Positions 32,741-40,331 of a stretch of DNA of 64,000 nt are shown one piece after another. Location: NCBI GenBank assembly GCA_017526905.1, contig JAFXQT010000077.1, positions 1 through 64,000 of the forward strand. Reading direction: 5' to 3'. The DNA is from Bacteroidaceae bacterium. GTDB lineage: Bacteria > Bacteroidota > Bacteroidia > Bacteroidales > Bacteroidaceae. How positions within the stretch are numbered: the stretch's first letter is position 1; each line of letters begins with the position of its first letter. Position numbers and translations under genes: made by a program. The notes below the pieces were generated by a model. The model was given only the letters and a program-made list of their open reading frames with translations, did not search any database and was not told the origin of the DNA.

Positions 32741-35704
32741 TCACTTCACCAGCAGCTTACGCACAGTGCCATCGGCCATGCGCTGGATCTGCACGCCACG
32801 CTGGCTGCCACTGACGCGGCGACCGCTCAGGTCGTACACGCCAGTCTTGGCATCAGACTGCACGTTCACGCCGGCAACGCCTGTGGCAACACCAGGAGCG
32901 AAGTGCAGCTTCACGGGAGCCTTCAGCGAGACAAGACGCGTCTGCGCAGCAACTACCTCGCCTACCGTGAAGAAGCGGTCCAGCACCTTGTTATACAAGC
33001 GGAAGTTAACTTCCTCGCCGCCATCGGTGTGGATAGTGATGAAGGCCTTGCCATCGACAATACGTCCCTCGCCACGGCACTCGTCGCCCACGAAGGCGCC
33101 GATGCTGTAGTTCTCCGGGTCGGTGATCTCGGGCAGTGTGGCAACCATGGTCATGTTGTTCATGAACTGCGAAGCATCATACTGCCACACACGGCGTTCT
33201 GCCAACTGGCCCTTGACGGGTGCCGCTGCATCGTCGTTGACGGGCTGGAAATAGAACACCTCCGTTTTGAACACGAGTTCTACATTCTCGTTGGAAGGAT
33301 TCTGAATGAGATAGCCTTCGTGATTCTTCAGCACGGAGAGATCGCCCTCCCATGCCTGACCGTTCCACTCGGCCGAGCCGCCGTCCTTGGAGATGATGAC
33401 GAGCCCTTCGGGGAAGGTGTTTTCGATGTCGGTGAACATGCCGTTGAGCGAGTGGTTGTAGAAGTAGGGATAGCCCACCCAGTTCCATCCGGGCACGAGC
33501 GTCACATTTGCTGCTGCGAGGTTGCCGTCGTAGAGGAGCGAAGGTGCCTTGGAGCCACGGGTCATCTTGATCTTGAAGCAGGAGTTCTGCTCGAGACCGG
33601 CATTCAGCAGGGTGCCGAAATAGCCCCAGCTGGGGTCGTTGATGAGCAGGTCGGTCTGCGTGCGGGCTTCGTAGAAATTGTCGCCCATGAACACGCGTTC
33701 CATACCATTGACAGCATCTGCACCGGCGGTGATGTCACCATAAGGATTGGTGCGCCACTGCCACCCATCGTTGAGCGGAAGTGCATCGGGCACATCGATG
33801 GTCTCAATATCTGCAGTGACATTTGGATACGCCTGGCTGGAGAGAGACAAGCCGTACTGACCAGGAATGGGTGTCTTGACATCATAGATGAGCAGATTGT
33901 TGTCCGTTGAGGAAAGGGTGACCTCAACGGCGTTTTGCCACGTATCGTCGGCATCGAAGGGGCAAAGCACCTGCACGTTGATGTCGGCGGGCTCGAAGGA
34001 GGCATTTGCAGGTACAGGCGTAAGGATGAGTATGCCGCCATCGCCGTTGCCATTGTGCTCATAAGCAGCCTGGAAGCCCGTCAGCGGAATCTCGACCACC
34101 ACCTGCACATCAAAGCTAAAGGTCTGGCTCTTCGTGGGAACCTCACCAGTGCCATGGTAGCTGTCCCAATCATCCCACGTTAAAGTAACACTCACGGTGC
34201 TGGTACCTTCCTGCTGAGCAGTGAAGTTGCCGAACTTGCCCTTACCTGAGAGGGTGCCCCAACCTGTTACCGGGCCACCTTCTGACAGGGTGATCTCTGC
34301 ATTATAAGCTTCATCATGGCCGATTGGAGTCATATTGTCAAGAATTTGCTGAGTGATGTCGGTGGCTTGGTCGGTCGAGGTAAGTGTAACCACCAGCGGG
34401 TCTTGGCTGATCAAGACATCGGTTACAGCCCCCCTGACATATACCGTGAGGTTGGCGCTGACACCGCTACCGTCGTTGGCTGTGATGGTCAGGTTGGCCG
34501 TGCCCTCTTGTTCGTTATAGGCAACGAAAGAGTTACCATCATATTTAATTCTGACTGCCGGATTATCGGAAGTAATGGTGTAACTCTTGTCGGTAGCATT
34601 ATCGGGCAGCACTGTGATCAGCTCCTGGATGCGGCTTGCCAGGTTGCCCATAGCGATGCTGGTAGTGATGGCCTGCTGGCTGAGCTGAATCTCTGTAACG
34701 GGCACCACCACATTGACGGTGATGGGGGCTGAAGTAGCCTTGACGTTGCCCTGGCCATCAACTGCGACAAGGGTGACCGTGGTTGTACCTGCAGCGAGTG
34801 CTTCGATGTAAAAGCTGCCATCGCCTTGGCCCAGAATGGTCAGATTGGCCGGCGTTCCAAACAGCACTTGGTCGGTTGCATCGGCGGGGGTCAATGTGTA
34901 AGCGGTTTCTGTCTGGCGGCTGTCATTACCTGACTCAATGAAGAAACAATCGCCCTCAAACGAGACACGATCGCCCACTTTCAGCGTAAGCTCTGTCAGG
35001 TTGGCTTGAATGGCAGTGGCGTGCTGCACCACGGTGAAATAGCCAGAGGCCAATGTCTGCCAAGACGAGCCATTCGGCGTGACACGCTGCGTCTGCAACT
35101 CAATCTGGCCGTCGCCCAACACGACACCTGTCAGATTGTCGCCTTCAACGGTGGCAGGAGGGGTGTAACTGTTGCTGCCGATGTTCCAACGATAGTTGGT
35201 GGGCAGCGAAGCGCCTTCGGGGGTGATGGCGAGATAATCGCGGATGTCAACCGTCTCGCCCACACCCACCTCGATATTGGAAATGGCAATCTCGGTGGCA
35301 GCCGTCAGCGTTAGTTGGACGCGGTTGGAGGGAGTGATATGCGACTCACCATCGAACATGACAACGGGTTCCGCCGTCAGTTCGTACTCAGCGCCCGTTA
35401 TGGCATAATAGGCCTTGAAGGTGATTTCCTTGTTCGCATCGGCCGTAAGGTCACCGCGGACATTGATGGTGAAGAACCGGTCATTGTCCTTCGTGGTGAG
35501 TTCACTCACCGATGCACGGCACTCGCCATCGACAAAAGCACCGATGGTAAATTCGGAGATGTCAGCATTGGTGAAATTGAAGTTCAGATCAGCATAGACA
35601 ATAGTCTCGTGATTGTACTTCGTGTACTCCACAGCTGTCCAACTCTGCGCGTGCGCGCCTAATATAGCGAAGAGGAGCGCGAAGAAAGATAAAAGTTTAC
35701 GCAT
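32741..35704 (-). CDS. Secreted Ig-like (BIG2-type) protein with 'YDLSGR' tail, first gene of the giant-protein cluster
   Basis: The 987-residue protein has a signal peptide (MRKLLSFFALLFAILGAHAQ). Its N-terminal domain (about 21-135) is also found in the 274-residue lipoprotein (ETIVYADLNF, IGAFVDGECR, FDGESHITPSN). Several bacterial Ig-like domains follow ('ISNIEVGVGETVDI', 'IQANLTELTLKVGDRVSF', 'AAGTTTVTLVAVDGQG', 'EGTANLTITANDGSG'). A later domain has 'LVPGWNWVGYPYF', then a second IGAF domain (YSIGAFVGDECRGEGRI). The tail is GVYDLSGRRV, ending RKLLVK. It is probably exported and held at the surface. The gene follows the phased direct repeats at 35831-35870 and leads the cluster. Confidence 0.82.
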   Translation of the reverse strand: MRKLLSFFALLFAILGAHAQSWTAVEYTKYNHETIVYADLNFNFTNADISEFTIGAFVDGECRASVSELTTKDNDRFFTINVRGDLTADANKEITFKAYYAITGAEYELTAEPVVMFDGESHITPSNRVQLTLTAATEIAISNIEVGVGETVDIRDYLAITPEGASLPTNYRWNIGSNSYTPPATVEGDNLTGVVLGDGQIELQTQRVTPNGSSWQTLASGYFTVVQHATAIQANLTELTLKVGDRVSFEGDCFFIESGNDSRQTETAYTLTPADATDQVLFGTPANLTILGQGDGSFYIEALAAGTTTVTLVAVDGQGNVKATSAPITVNVVVPVTEIQLSQQAITTSIAMGNLASRIQELITVLPDNATDKSYTITSDNPAVRIKYDGNSFVAYNEQEGTANLTITANDGSGVSANLTVYVRGAVTDVLISQDPLVVTLTSTDQATDITQQILDNMTPIGHDEAYNAEITLSEGGPVTGWGTLSGKGKFGNFTAQQEGTSTVSVTLTWDDWDSYHGTGEVPTKSQTFSFDVQVVVEIPLTGFQAAYEHNGNGDGGILILTPVPANASFEPADINVQVLCPFDADDTWQNAVEVTLSSTDNNLLIYDVKTPIPGQYGLSLSSQAYPNVTADIETIDVPDALPLNDGWQWRTNPYGDITAGADAVNGMERVFMGDNFYEARTQTDLLINDPSWGYFGTLLNAGLEQNSCFKIKMTRGSKAPSLLYDGNLAAANVTLVPGWNWVGYPYFYNHSLNGMFTDIENTFPEGLVIISKDGGSAEWNGQAWEGDLSVLKNHEGYLIQNPSNENVELVFKTEVFYFQPVNDDAAAPVKGQLAERRVWQYDASQFMNNMTMVATLPEITDPENYSIGAFVGDECRGEGRIVDGKAFITIHTDGGEEVNFRLYNKVLDRFFTVGEVVAAQTRLVSLKAPVKLHFAPGVATGVAGVNVQSDAKTGVYDLSGRRVSGSQRGVQIQRMADGTVRKLLVK

Positions 35705-35799
35705 AAGTTTTAAGTTTAAGTGATTGTGAAATAATATTTTAGATACGTATTTAGATAGTCACGCATGTGGCCAACGGACAGGAAAGTGGCCTCCTCGCT

Positions 35800-35808
35800 G
35801 CAAAATAA
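35800..35808 (-). promoter_or_regulatory. Possible -7 element for the giant-protein cluster
   Basis: TTATTTTGC on the minus strand is one base off TAnnTTTGC and lies 95 bp before the first start codon. There is no good -33 box, but the two direct repeats begin 23 bp further upstream, which would suit an activator-dependent promoter. Confidence 0.35.
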
Positions 35809-35830
35809 GCGAAAAAGCAGACAAGCACCC

Positions 35831-35870
35831 TTGTCTATTTTTAACAAAGATTTGTCTATTTTAAGCAAAG
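35831..35870. promoter_or_regulatory. Two phased direct repeats upstream of the giant-protein cluster (likely regulator sites)
   Basis: TTGTCTATTTTTAACAAAG (35831-35849) and TTGTCTATTTTAAGCAAAG (35852-35870) match at 17 of 19 positions and start exactly 21 bp apart, two helical turns. The first 11 bases recur at 36393. AraC-type regulators usually bind such direct repeats. They lie between the AraC gene's stop and the cluster's first gene. Confidence 0.65.
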
Positions 35871-35873
35871 TTG

Positions 35874-36287
35874 TCAGGCCTGCCCTGCCTGATGCTCGTT
35901 GTGCTCCTGCACGTACTGCATGGGCGGTTTACCAAAGAAACGGACAAAGGCATGGGTGAAGTGGGCATGATCGGAGAAGCCACAACGCGATGCAATGACC
36001 GAGATGGGGTACTTCGGATAAGCCGCCAGCAGACTCACCGCCTTGCGCATGCGCAACATCATGAGATAGTTGGCTGGCGTGATCCGGGTGTAGAACGCGA
36101 GCTGGCGGCGCAGTTTGGATGGGCTGAGGCAAAGCTTTGCGGCCACATGCTCCACGGCTAACTTATTCGTGGGCATAAGGTCCGACACGGCCCTGTCAAC
36201 ATCAGCCAGGAACTCCCGCGCATAGTCCGACACGGGCGCTGTCTGCATGCACTCGCTCAGCATCTCGTATTTGTTTTTTGCTTGCAT
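35874..36287 (-). CDS. Short AraC-family DNA-binding regulator
   Basis: The 137-residue protein is little more than an AraC HTH domain: VEHVAAKLCLSPSKLRRQL as the first helix-turn-helix and IASRCGFSDHAHFTHAFVRF as the second. It resembles the C-terminal domain of the divergent hybrid kinase (IEHVASSFCMSPSQFRRKL and IAEQCGFANQAHFTRVFNRL), so the two may recognise related sites. There is no sensor domain. The start at 36287 (MQAKNKYEM) is preferred over 36326 because a -7-like element at 36313-36321 overlaps the longer version. Its stop is 4 bp from the phased repeats. Confidence 0.85.
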   Translation of the reverse strand: MQAKNKYEMLSECMQTAPVSDYAREFLADVDRAVSDLMPTNKLAVEHVAAKLCLSPSKLRRQLAFYTRITPANYLMMLRMRKAVSLLAAYPKYPISVIASRCGFSDHAHFTHAFVRFFGKPPMQYVQEHNEHQAGQA

Positions 36288-36312
36288 AGGCGGTCCTTTT
36301 TTGTTGTCCGGT

Positions 36313-36321
36313 GCAAAGTTG
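36313..36321 (-). promoter_or_regulatory. -7-like element of the AraC gene
   Basis: CAACTTTGC on the minus strand keeps the TTTGC half of the consensus and lies 26 bp before the chosen ATG. Confidence 0.35.
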
Positions 36322-36392
36322 GTCAAATTCTTTCACTCCCTTTTTGCCCATTCTTTACAAAAATTTGCCTTTTTGCAACAAAACGCCTCAAT

Positions 36393-36442
36393 TTGTCTAT
36401 TTTGGACTAATTCTTGTTAAACAGCGCACCGTTCTTGTTAAA
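36393..36442. promoter_or_regulatory. Third TTGTCTATTTT half-site and paired TTCTTGTTAAA boxes in the divergent regulator gap
   Basis: TTGTCTATTTT (36393-36403) repeats the start of the sites at 35831 and 35852. TTCTTGTTAAA then occurs twice, starting near 36411 and 36432, again 21 bp apart. The second box overlaps the -33 element of the hybrid kinase gene. Confidence 0.5.
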
Positions 36443-36466
36443 ATCAGAACAAACGCATATCTTTGC
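36435..36466 (+). promoter_or_regulatory. Promoter of the hybrid sensor gene
   Basis: TTGT (36435-36438) and TATCTTTGC (36458-36466) with a 19 bp gap match the Bacteroidetes promoter and give a leader of about 33 nt. Confidence 0.7.
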
Positions 36467-36503
36467 CAACCGAAAACCTCCACAGCCCACGCAATCATAC
36501 ATA

Positions 36504-39500
36504 ATGAAACAACAACCTACCCTCCTTGCACTTACGCTCTGTATCGGCCTCTGCGTCTCATGGGCCACTCCGTCAGCCGGAGCCGAACAGCCATCGGCAT
36601 TCGAACCGACAGACAGCCTGCTGCAACGCTATGCACAGGCCGACCGGGATGAGAAGCCGGCGCTGGGGCGGAAACTCATAGATATCTTTGACAGTTCCGA
36701 TGCCTTCCTGGACGACAAGCCACAGCTTTCGGCACGCATGCCAGAGGATAGCATCGACCTCGTAGTCTATTACGCCGCCAACCGCTTCTACGTCATAAAC
36801 GCCTACTACACCGAAGCACTCAGCTATAACCAGCGAGCCATGGACTGCGGCAGCAAGCAACACCCCGACATACACGCCACACTGCTCTGCGACCGCGGCT
36901 ACTGCCTGTACAAGACAGGCCAGCTGGCCCAAGCCACACAGGCGGAGCAGGACGCCGTGGACTACAGCAAGCAGCAGGGCAACCTGTTGCAGTTGTCGCG
37001 AGCATACCTCTACCTGGCCATCATCAACGTGAGCATCAGCCAGGAGAACCGCCCGCAGGCCAAGCAGTTCATCGAAAAGGCCATCGAGACCAACAAACAA
37101 CTGGGCATGAACCGGCAGATGCACAACACGCTCGGCGTGGCATGCGAGATATTCTGCAGCGCAGGCGAGGTGGACAAAGCCATCCAGTACGGGCAGCAGG
37201 CGGTGGAGGCGGCAGAGGCCATCGGCTACACCCCGGGAGTGGCCAACCACCTGTCACAACTGAGCTATGCATACAACCGCAACAAACAGTTCCAAAAGGG
37301 GCTGGAGGCTGCCCAGCAAGCCATCGACATGGTGCTGGCCATGGACATTCCCGACCGCAACCTGCTGGCCATCAGCATGGAGTACAAAGGGTGGAACCTG
37401 CTGGACATGGGGCACAATGCCGAGGCGGCAAAAGTGTTGCAACAGGCAGCTGCCATCGAGCAGGAGATAGGTAACACGCGCGCCGTGTGCTATGACATGC
37501 GCGTGATATGCGAAGCGCTGGAACCCATCGACCCCGCCGCTGCCCTGAAGGCGCTGAAACGATACGCGGCCATGGCCGACTCCATGCACACCGCACAGCT
37601 GCAAGAGGCGCTTGGACAAGCCAACGCCAGCTTCCGCAACGACGAGCTGCAGGCCGAGAACGACGAGAACCGACGCACCAACCGCATCATCCTGCTGGCC
37701 GCCCTGGCCATCGGACTGCTGCTCACAGCAACCATTGCCGCCCTTTGGTTCGGCATCAGGCAGAAGTCCAAGGCCAACCGCACGCTGCAAAAGCTGCAAC
37801 AGATCCACGAAGATTTCTTTACCAACGTCACACACGAATTCCGCACCCCGCTCACCATCATCCTGGGCATGAGCCGAAAACTGCAGGGAAGCGCACGCTT
37901 GGACGACAACGAGACGGCACAGGCCGCAGCAATGATTGAGCGGCAGGGCGAACGACTGCTCGGGCTGGTGAACCAACTGCTCGACATAGCCAAGGTGAAG
38001 TCGGCCGTGGGCAACCAAGTGTGGCAGCACGGCAACATCATGGCATACATCACCATGATTGCCGAGACCTACCGCGAGGTGGGGCGCAGTCAAGGCATCA
38101 GCCTGCAACTGCACACCGAGCCGCAGCAGCTGCAGACGGACTTCGTGCCCGACTACCTGCAAAAGCTGCTTGGCAACCTCATTACCAACGCCTTTAAATT
38201 CACGCCCGAAGGCGGCACGGTGCAAGTAAACGCCCGCCGCAAGGCTGGCCAACTGCTGCTCACCGTGAGCGATTCGGGTTCGGGCATTGCACCCGAGCAC
38301 CTGCCACATCTGTTCGAGCCCTTCTACCAAGCCGACAGCACCGGCGCACGCAGCACTGGCGTAGGCCTGACGCTGGTAAAGCAAATCGTTGAGTCGCTGG
38401 GCGGACAGGTATCAGCCAGCAGCACGCTGGGACAGGGCGCTACATTCACCGTGCAGCTGCCCCTCCAGACAGGGCGTGCCGCCGCTGCCAGCACCACCGC
38501 TGCCGCCACGGACTTCACAGCCACAACGACTCCCGCAGCTGCCACCGCAGCCACCACAACGACAGTGCCCGCATCGGCAGGCGCGGCGCCCCGCACCGAT
38601 GTGCCCAGCAGGCTCACCCAACACGCCACGCGCCCGTCTGTGCTCATTGTCGAGGACGATGCCGACGTGGCCACCTACATCCGCGATGTGCTGCACAACT
38701 ACGACACCCTCTGCGCCTCCGACGGCGAAGCAGGCCTCGCGCTGGCACGCGAGCAACTGCCCGACATCATCCTGACCGACCTGATGATGCCACATACCGA
38801 CGGCCTGGAGCTGTGCCGACAGATACGGGCCGACCAAGTGACCAATCACATCCCCATCGTTGTCATCACGGCCAAAGCCAGCGACGACGACCGCCTGGCC
38901 GGCATCCATGCCGGTGCCGACGCCTACCTGAGCAAGCCCTTCCGAAGCGACGAACTGACGCTACGCATAGACAAGCTGCTGGCACAACGCGCCCTGCTGC
39001 ACCAAAAATATGCAAACGAGTGGAAGGATGCGCTGCTGGAGGCCGAACAGACGGAAGCAGAAGGGGCGTCCACCCTCGATGCACAACAAATCACTCCCAC
39101 CAGGCAGCAAGCAACACAGCCCGAAAGCAACGGCCACGACGAGAGCCAAGCCGAAACAGGCGTCGTGCCCTCGGCCGCTGCAAACCAAATGGCAGCCAGC
39201 ACAGCCGAAACGCCACCCCAACGCACCGATGCCGAGGCACAATTCCTTGCCGAACTGGACGAACGTATCAAAGCGCTGATGACCGCCAACCAAGCCGACA
39301 TAGAGCATGTGGCATCGTCCTTCTGCATGAGTCCCTCGCAGTTCCGCCGCAAGCTCAACGCCATCACCGGCGCCACACCCGCCCAGTACATCCTGCACAT
39401 ACGCATGGAAGAGGCACGCCGGCTGCTCAGGGAACGCCCCGACCGCACCATCATCGACATAGCCGAGCAGTGCGGCTTTGCCAACCAGGCACACTTCACC

Positions 39501-39566
39501 CGCGTGTTCAACCGCCTGTACGGCACCACGCCCGGACAGTGGCGGCGAGGTGAGGCTGAAGATTGA
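36504..39566 (+). CDS. Hybrid two-component system protein with TPR sensor, kinase, receiver and AraC domains
   Basis: The 1020-residue protein joins sensing and DNA binding in one chain. It has a signal peptide (first 27 residues), a periplasmic TPR-like helical region (about 60-390), one membrane helix (about 394-417) and a HisKA box FFTNVTHEFRTPLT with His444. A GHKL ATPase domain follows (LLGNLITNAFKFTPEGG near 560, DSGSGIAPEH), then an Ala/Thr-rich linker (about 655-695) and a receiver domain (VLIVEDDADV, phospho-acceptor Asp759 in LTDLMMP, Lys in LSKPF). The C-terminus is an AraC HTH (about 920-1015). It lacks the beta-propeller/Y_Y_Y sensor of polysaccharide-locus hybrids. It is divergent from the small AraC gene and the giant-protein cluster, which it probably regulates (inference from position and shared sites). 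Confidence 0.92.
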   Translation: MKQQPTLLALTLCIGLCVSWATPSAGAEQPSAFEPTDSLLQRYAQADRDEKPALGRKLIDIFDSSDAFLDDKPQLSARMPEDSIDLVVYYAANRFYVINAYYTEALSYNQRAMDCGSKQHPDIHATLLCDRGYCLYKTGQLAQATQAEQDAVDYSKQQGNLLQLSRAYLYLAIINVSISQENRPQAKQFIEKAIETNKQLGMNRQMHNTLGVACEIFCSAGEVDKAIQYGQQAVEAAEAIGYTPGVANHLSQLSYAYNRNKQFQKGLEAAQQAIDMVLAMDIPDRNLLAISMEYKGWNLLDMGHNAEAAKVLQQAAAIEQEIGNTRAVCYDMRVICEALEPIDPAAALKALKRYAAMADSMHTAQLQEALGQANASFRNDELQAENDENRRTNRIILLAALAIGLLLTATIAALWFGIRQKSKANRTLQKLQQIHEDFFTNVTHEFRTPLTIILGMSRKLQGSARLDDNETAQAAAMIERQGERLLGLVNQLLDIAKVKSAVGNQVWQHGNIMAYITMIAETYREVGRSQGISLQLHTEPQQLQTDFVPDYLQKLLGNLITNAFKFTPEGGTVQVNARRKAGQLLLTVSDSGSGIAPEHLPHLFEPFYQADSTGARSTGVGLTLVKQIVESLGGQVSASSTLGQGATFTVQLPLQTGRAAAASTTAAATDFTATTTPAAATAATTTTVPASAGAAPRTDVPSRLTQHATRPSVLIVEDDADVATYIRDVLHNYDTLCASDGEAGLALAREQLPDIILTDLMMPHTDGLELCRQIRADQVTNHIPIVVITAKASDDDRLAGIHAGADAYLSKPFRSDELTLRIDKLLAQRALLHQKYANEWKDALLEAEQTEAEGASTLDAQQITPTRQQATQPESNGHDESQAETGVVPSAAANQMAASTAETPPQRTDAEAQFLAELDERIKALMTANQADIEHVASSFCMSPSQFRRKLNAITGATPAQYILHIRMEEARRLLRERPDRTIIDIAEQCGFANQAHFTRVFNRLYGTTPGQWRRGEAED

Positions 39567-39784
39567 AGATTGCAAACGGAAGCACCGGAGTTCCGCATGA
39601 TTCCAATAACTTTTGCAAGCAAATGCTGACTGTGCAGCCGTACAGGAAGCATCTGAGGAGAATGTGCACTGCCTCAGGAAGGGAATCAGACAAGTGTGTA
39701 CATGTATCGTAAACATACTCAACTTTCGGAAGATGTAAACAATCGATGCCGCAGGCATCACTTTCGCACTTTAGTAGGTAACAT

Positions 39785-39866
39785 AAGCCCATGCACTTCG
39801 GCCAACAAGCCCATGCACTTCGGCCACTAAGTCCATGCACTTCGGCCACTAAGTCCATGCACTTAT
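39785..39866. repeat. 22 bp tandem array (about 3.5 copies)
   Basis: Units AAGCCCATGCACTTCGGCCA.. start at 39785, 39807, 39829 and 39851 (last one partial), with only C/T and end-base differences. The array lies in the 765 bp gap after the hybrid kinase gene, which holds no convincing gene. Confidence 0.85.
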
Positions 39867-39872
39867 CGGCAT

Positions 39873-39908
39873 AAGACGTACGTCTTCGAGCCACAAGACG
39901 TACGTCTT
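39873..39908. repeat. Two copies of a 14 bp perfect palindrome
   Basis: AAGACGTACGTCTT occurs at 39873-39886 and 39895-39908, start to start 22 bp, the same period as the adjoining array. Each copy is a perfect dyad, as expected for a dimeric DNA-binding protein's site. Confidence 0.85.
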
Positions 39909-39945
39909 ATAAGCCCTGCATTTATCTGAATGATTTCACGTAGGG

Positions 39946-40041
39946 ATCTATCATCTGTCACTAAATCTATCACTGAATCTATCACTACATTTCATATTGG
40001 TTATCAATCCGTTAAACCCATTTAGTGATAGATGATAGATT
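39946..40041. repeat. AATCTATCACT repeats with a long inverted arm
   Basis: ATCTATCATCTGTCACTAAA at 39946-39965, followed by further ATCTATCACT units up to 39988, faces its near-complement TTTAGTGATAGATGATAGAT at 40021-40040. A stem of about 20 bp with one mismatch could form. The rest of the gap up to 40315 shows no feature. Confidence 0.7.
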
Positions 40042-40315
40042 CAAAATGAAAAACACATGCAGTTGAAGTTTCTGATGTTCTGTTTCCTTGACAAAAAACA
40101 CCCGAAACTTAAGTGCATATTAGCTTGCTGAAGTTCAGTGGATAAGATACTTGCAACCGTTAGATGCGATGAAGTGCGAAACGGTGGTTGAAGATGGAAG
40201 ATTGCCTGTGCTGAATCGAACTTAAATACCAAGCTTCAGCGCACGCCTTACGCCATTCGGCAGGGGATAGGCAAAAAAACTGCCGCATCGGCAACCGCCG
40301 CTCCAATCTTTTCCC

Positions 40316-40324
40316 TATCTTTGC
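40316..40324 (+). promoter_or_regulatory. -7 element of the receiver/PEP-binding protein gene, 7 bp before its ATG
   Basis: TATCTTTGC is a perfect TAnnTTTGC match ending at 40324, while the ATG is at 40332. Transcription would start at or within a few bases of the start codon. No clear -33 box is visible. Confidence 0.5.
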
Positions 40325-40331
40325 ACCCGAA

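Noticed and set aside
32741..35704. Classical type IX secretion C-terminal domain on the 987- and 989-residue proteins
   Set aside because: Both have only a short YDLSGR...K tail. It resembles the end of sorting domains, but I cannot show a full domain and no T9SS gene is in the window.
11043..36326. Polysaccharide utilisation locus
   Set aside because: No SusC/SusD pair, no glycoside hydrolase and no TonB-dependent receptor motif was seen in the cluster.
39785..39866. CRISPR-like repeat array
   Set aside because: The 22 bp units are directly adjacent with no spacers, there are only about 3.5 copies, and no cas gene is present.
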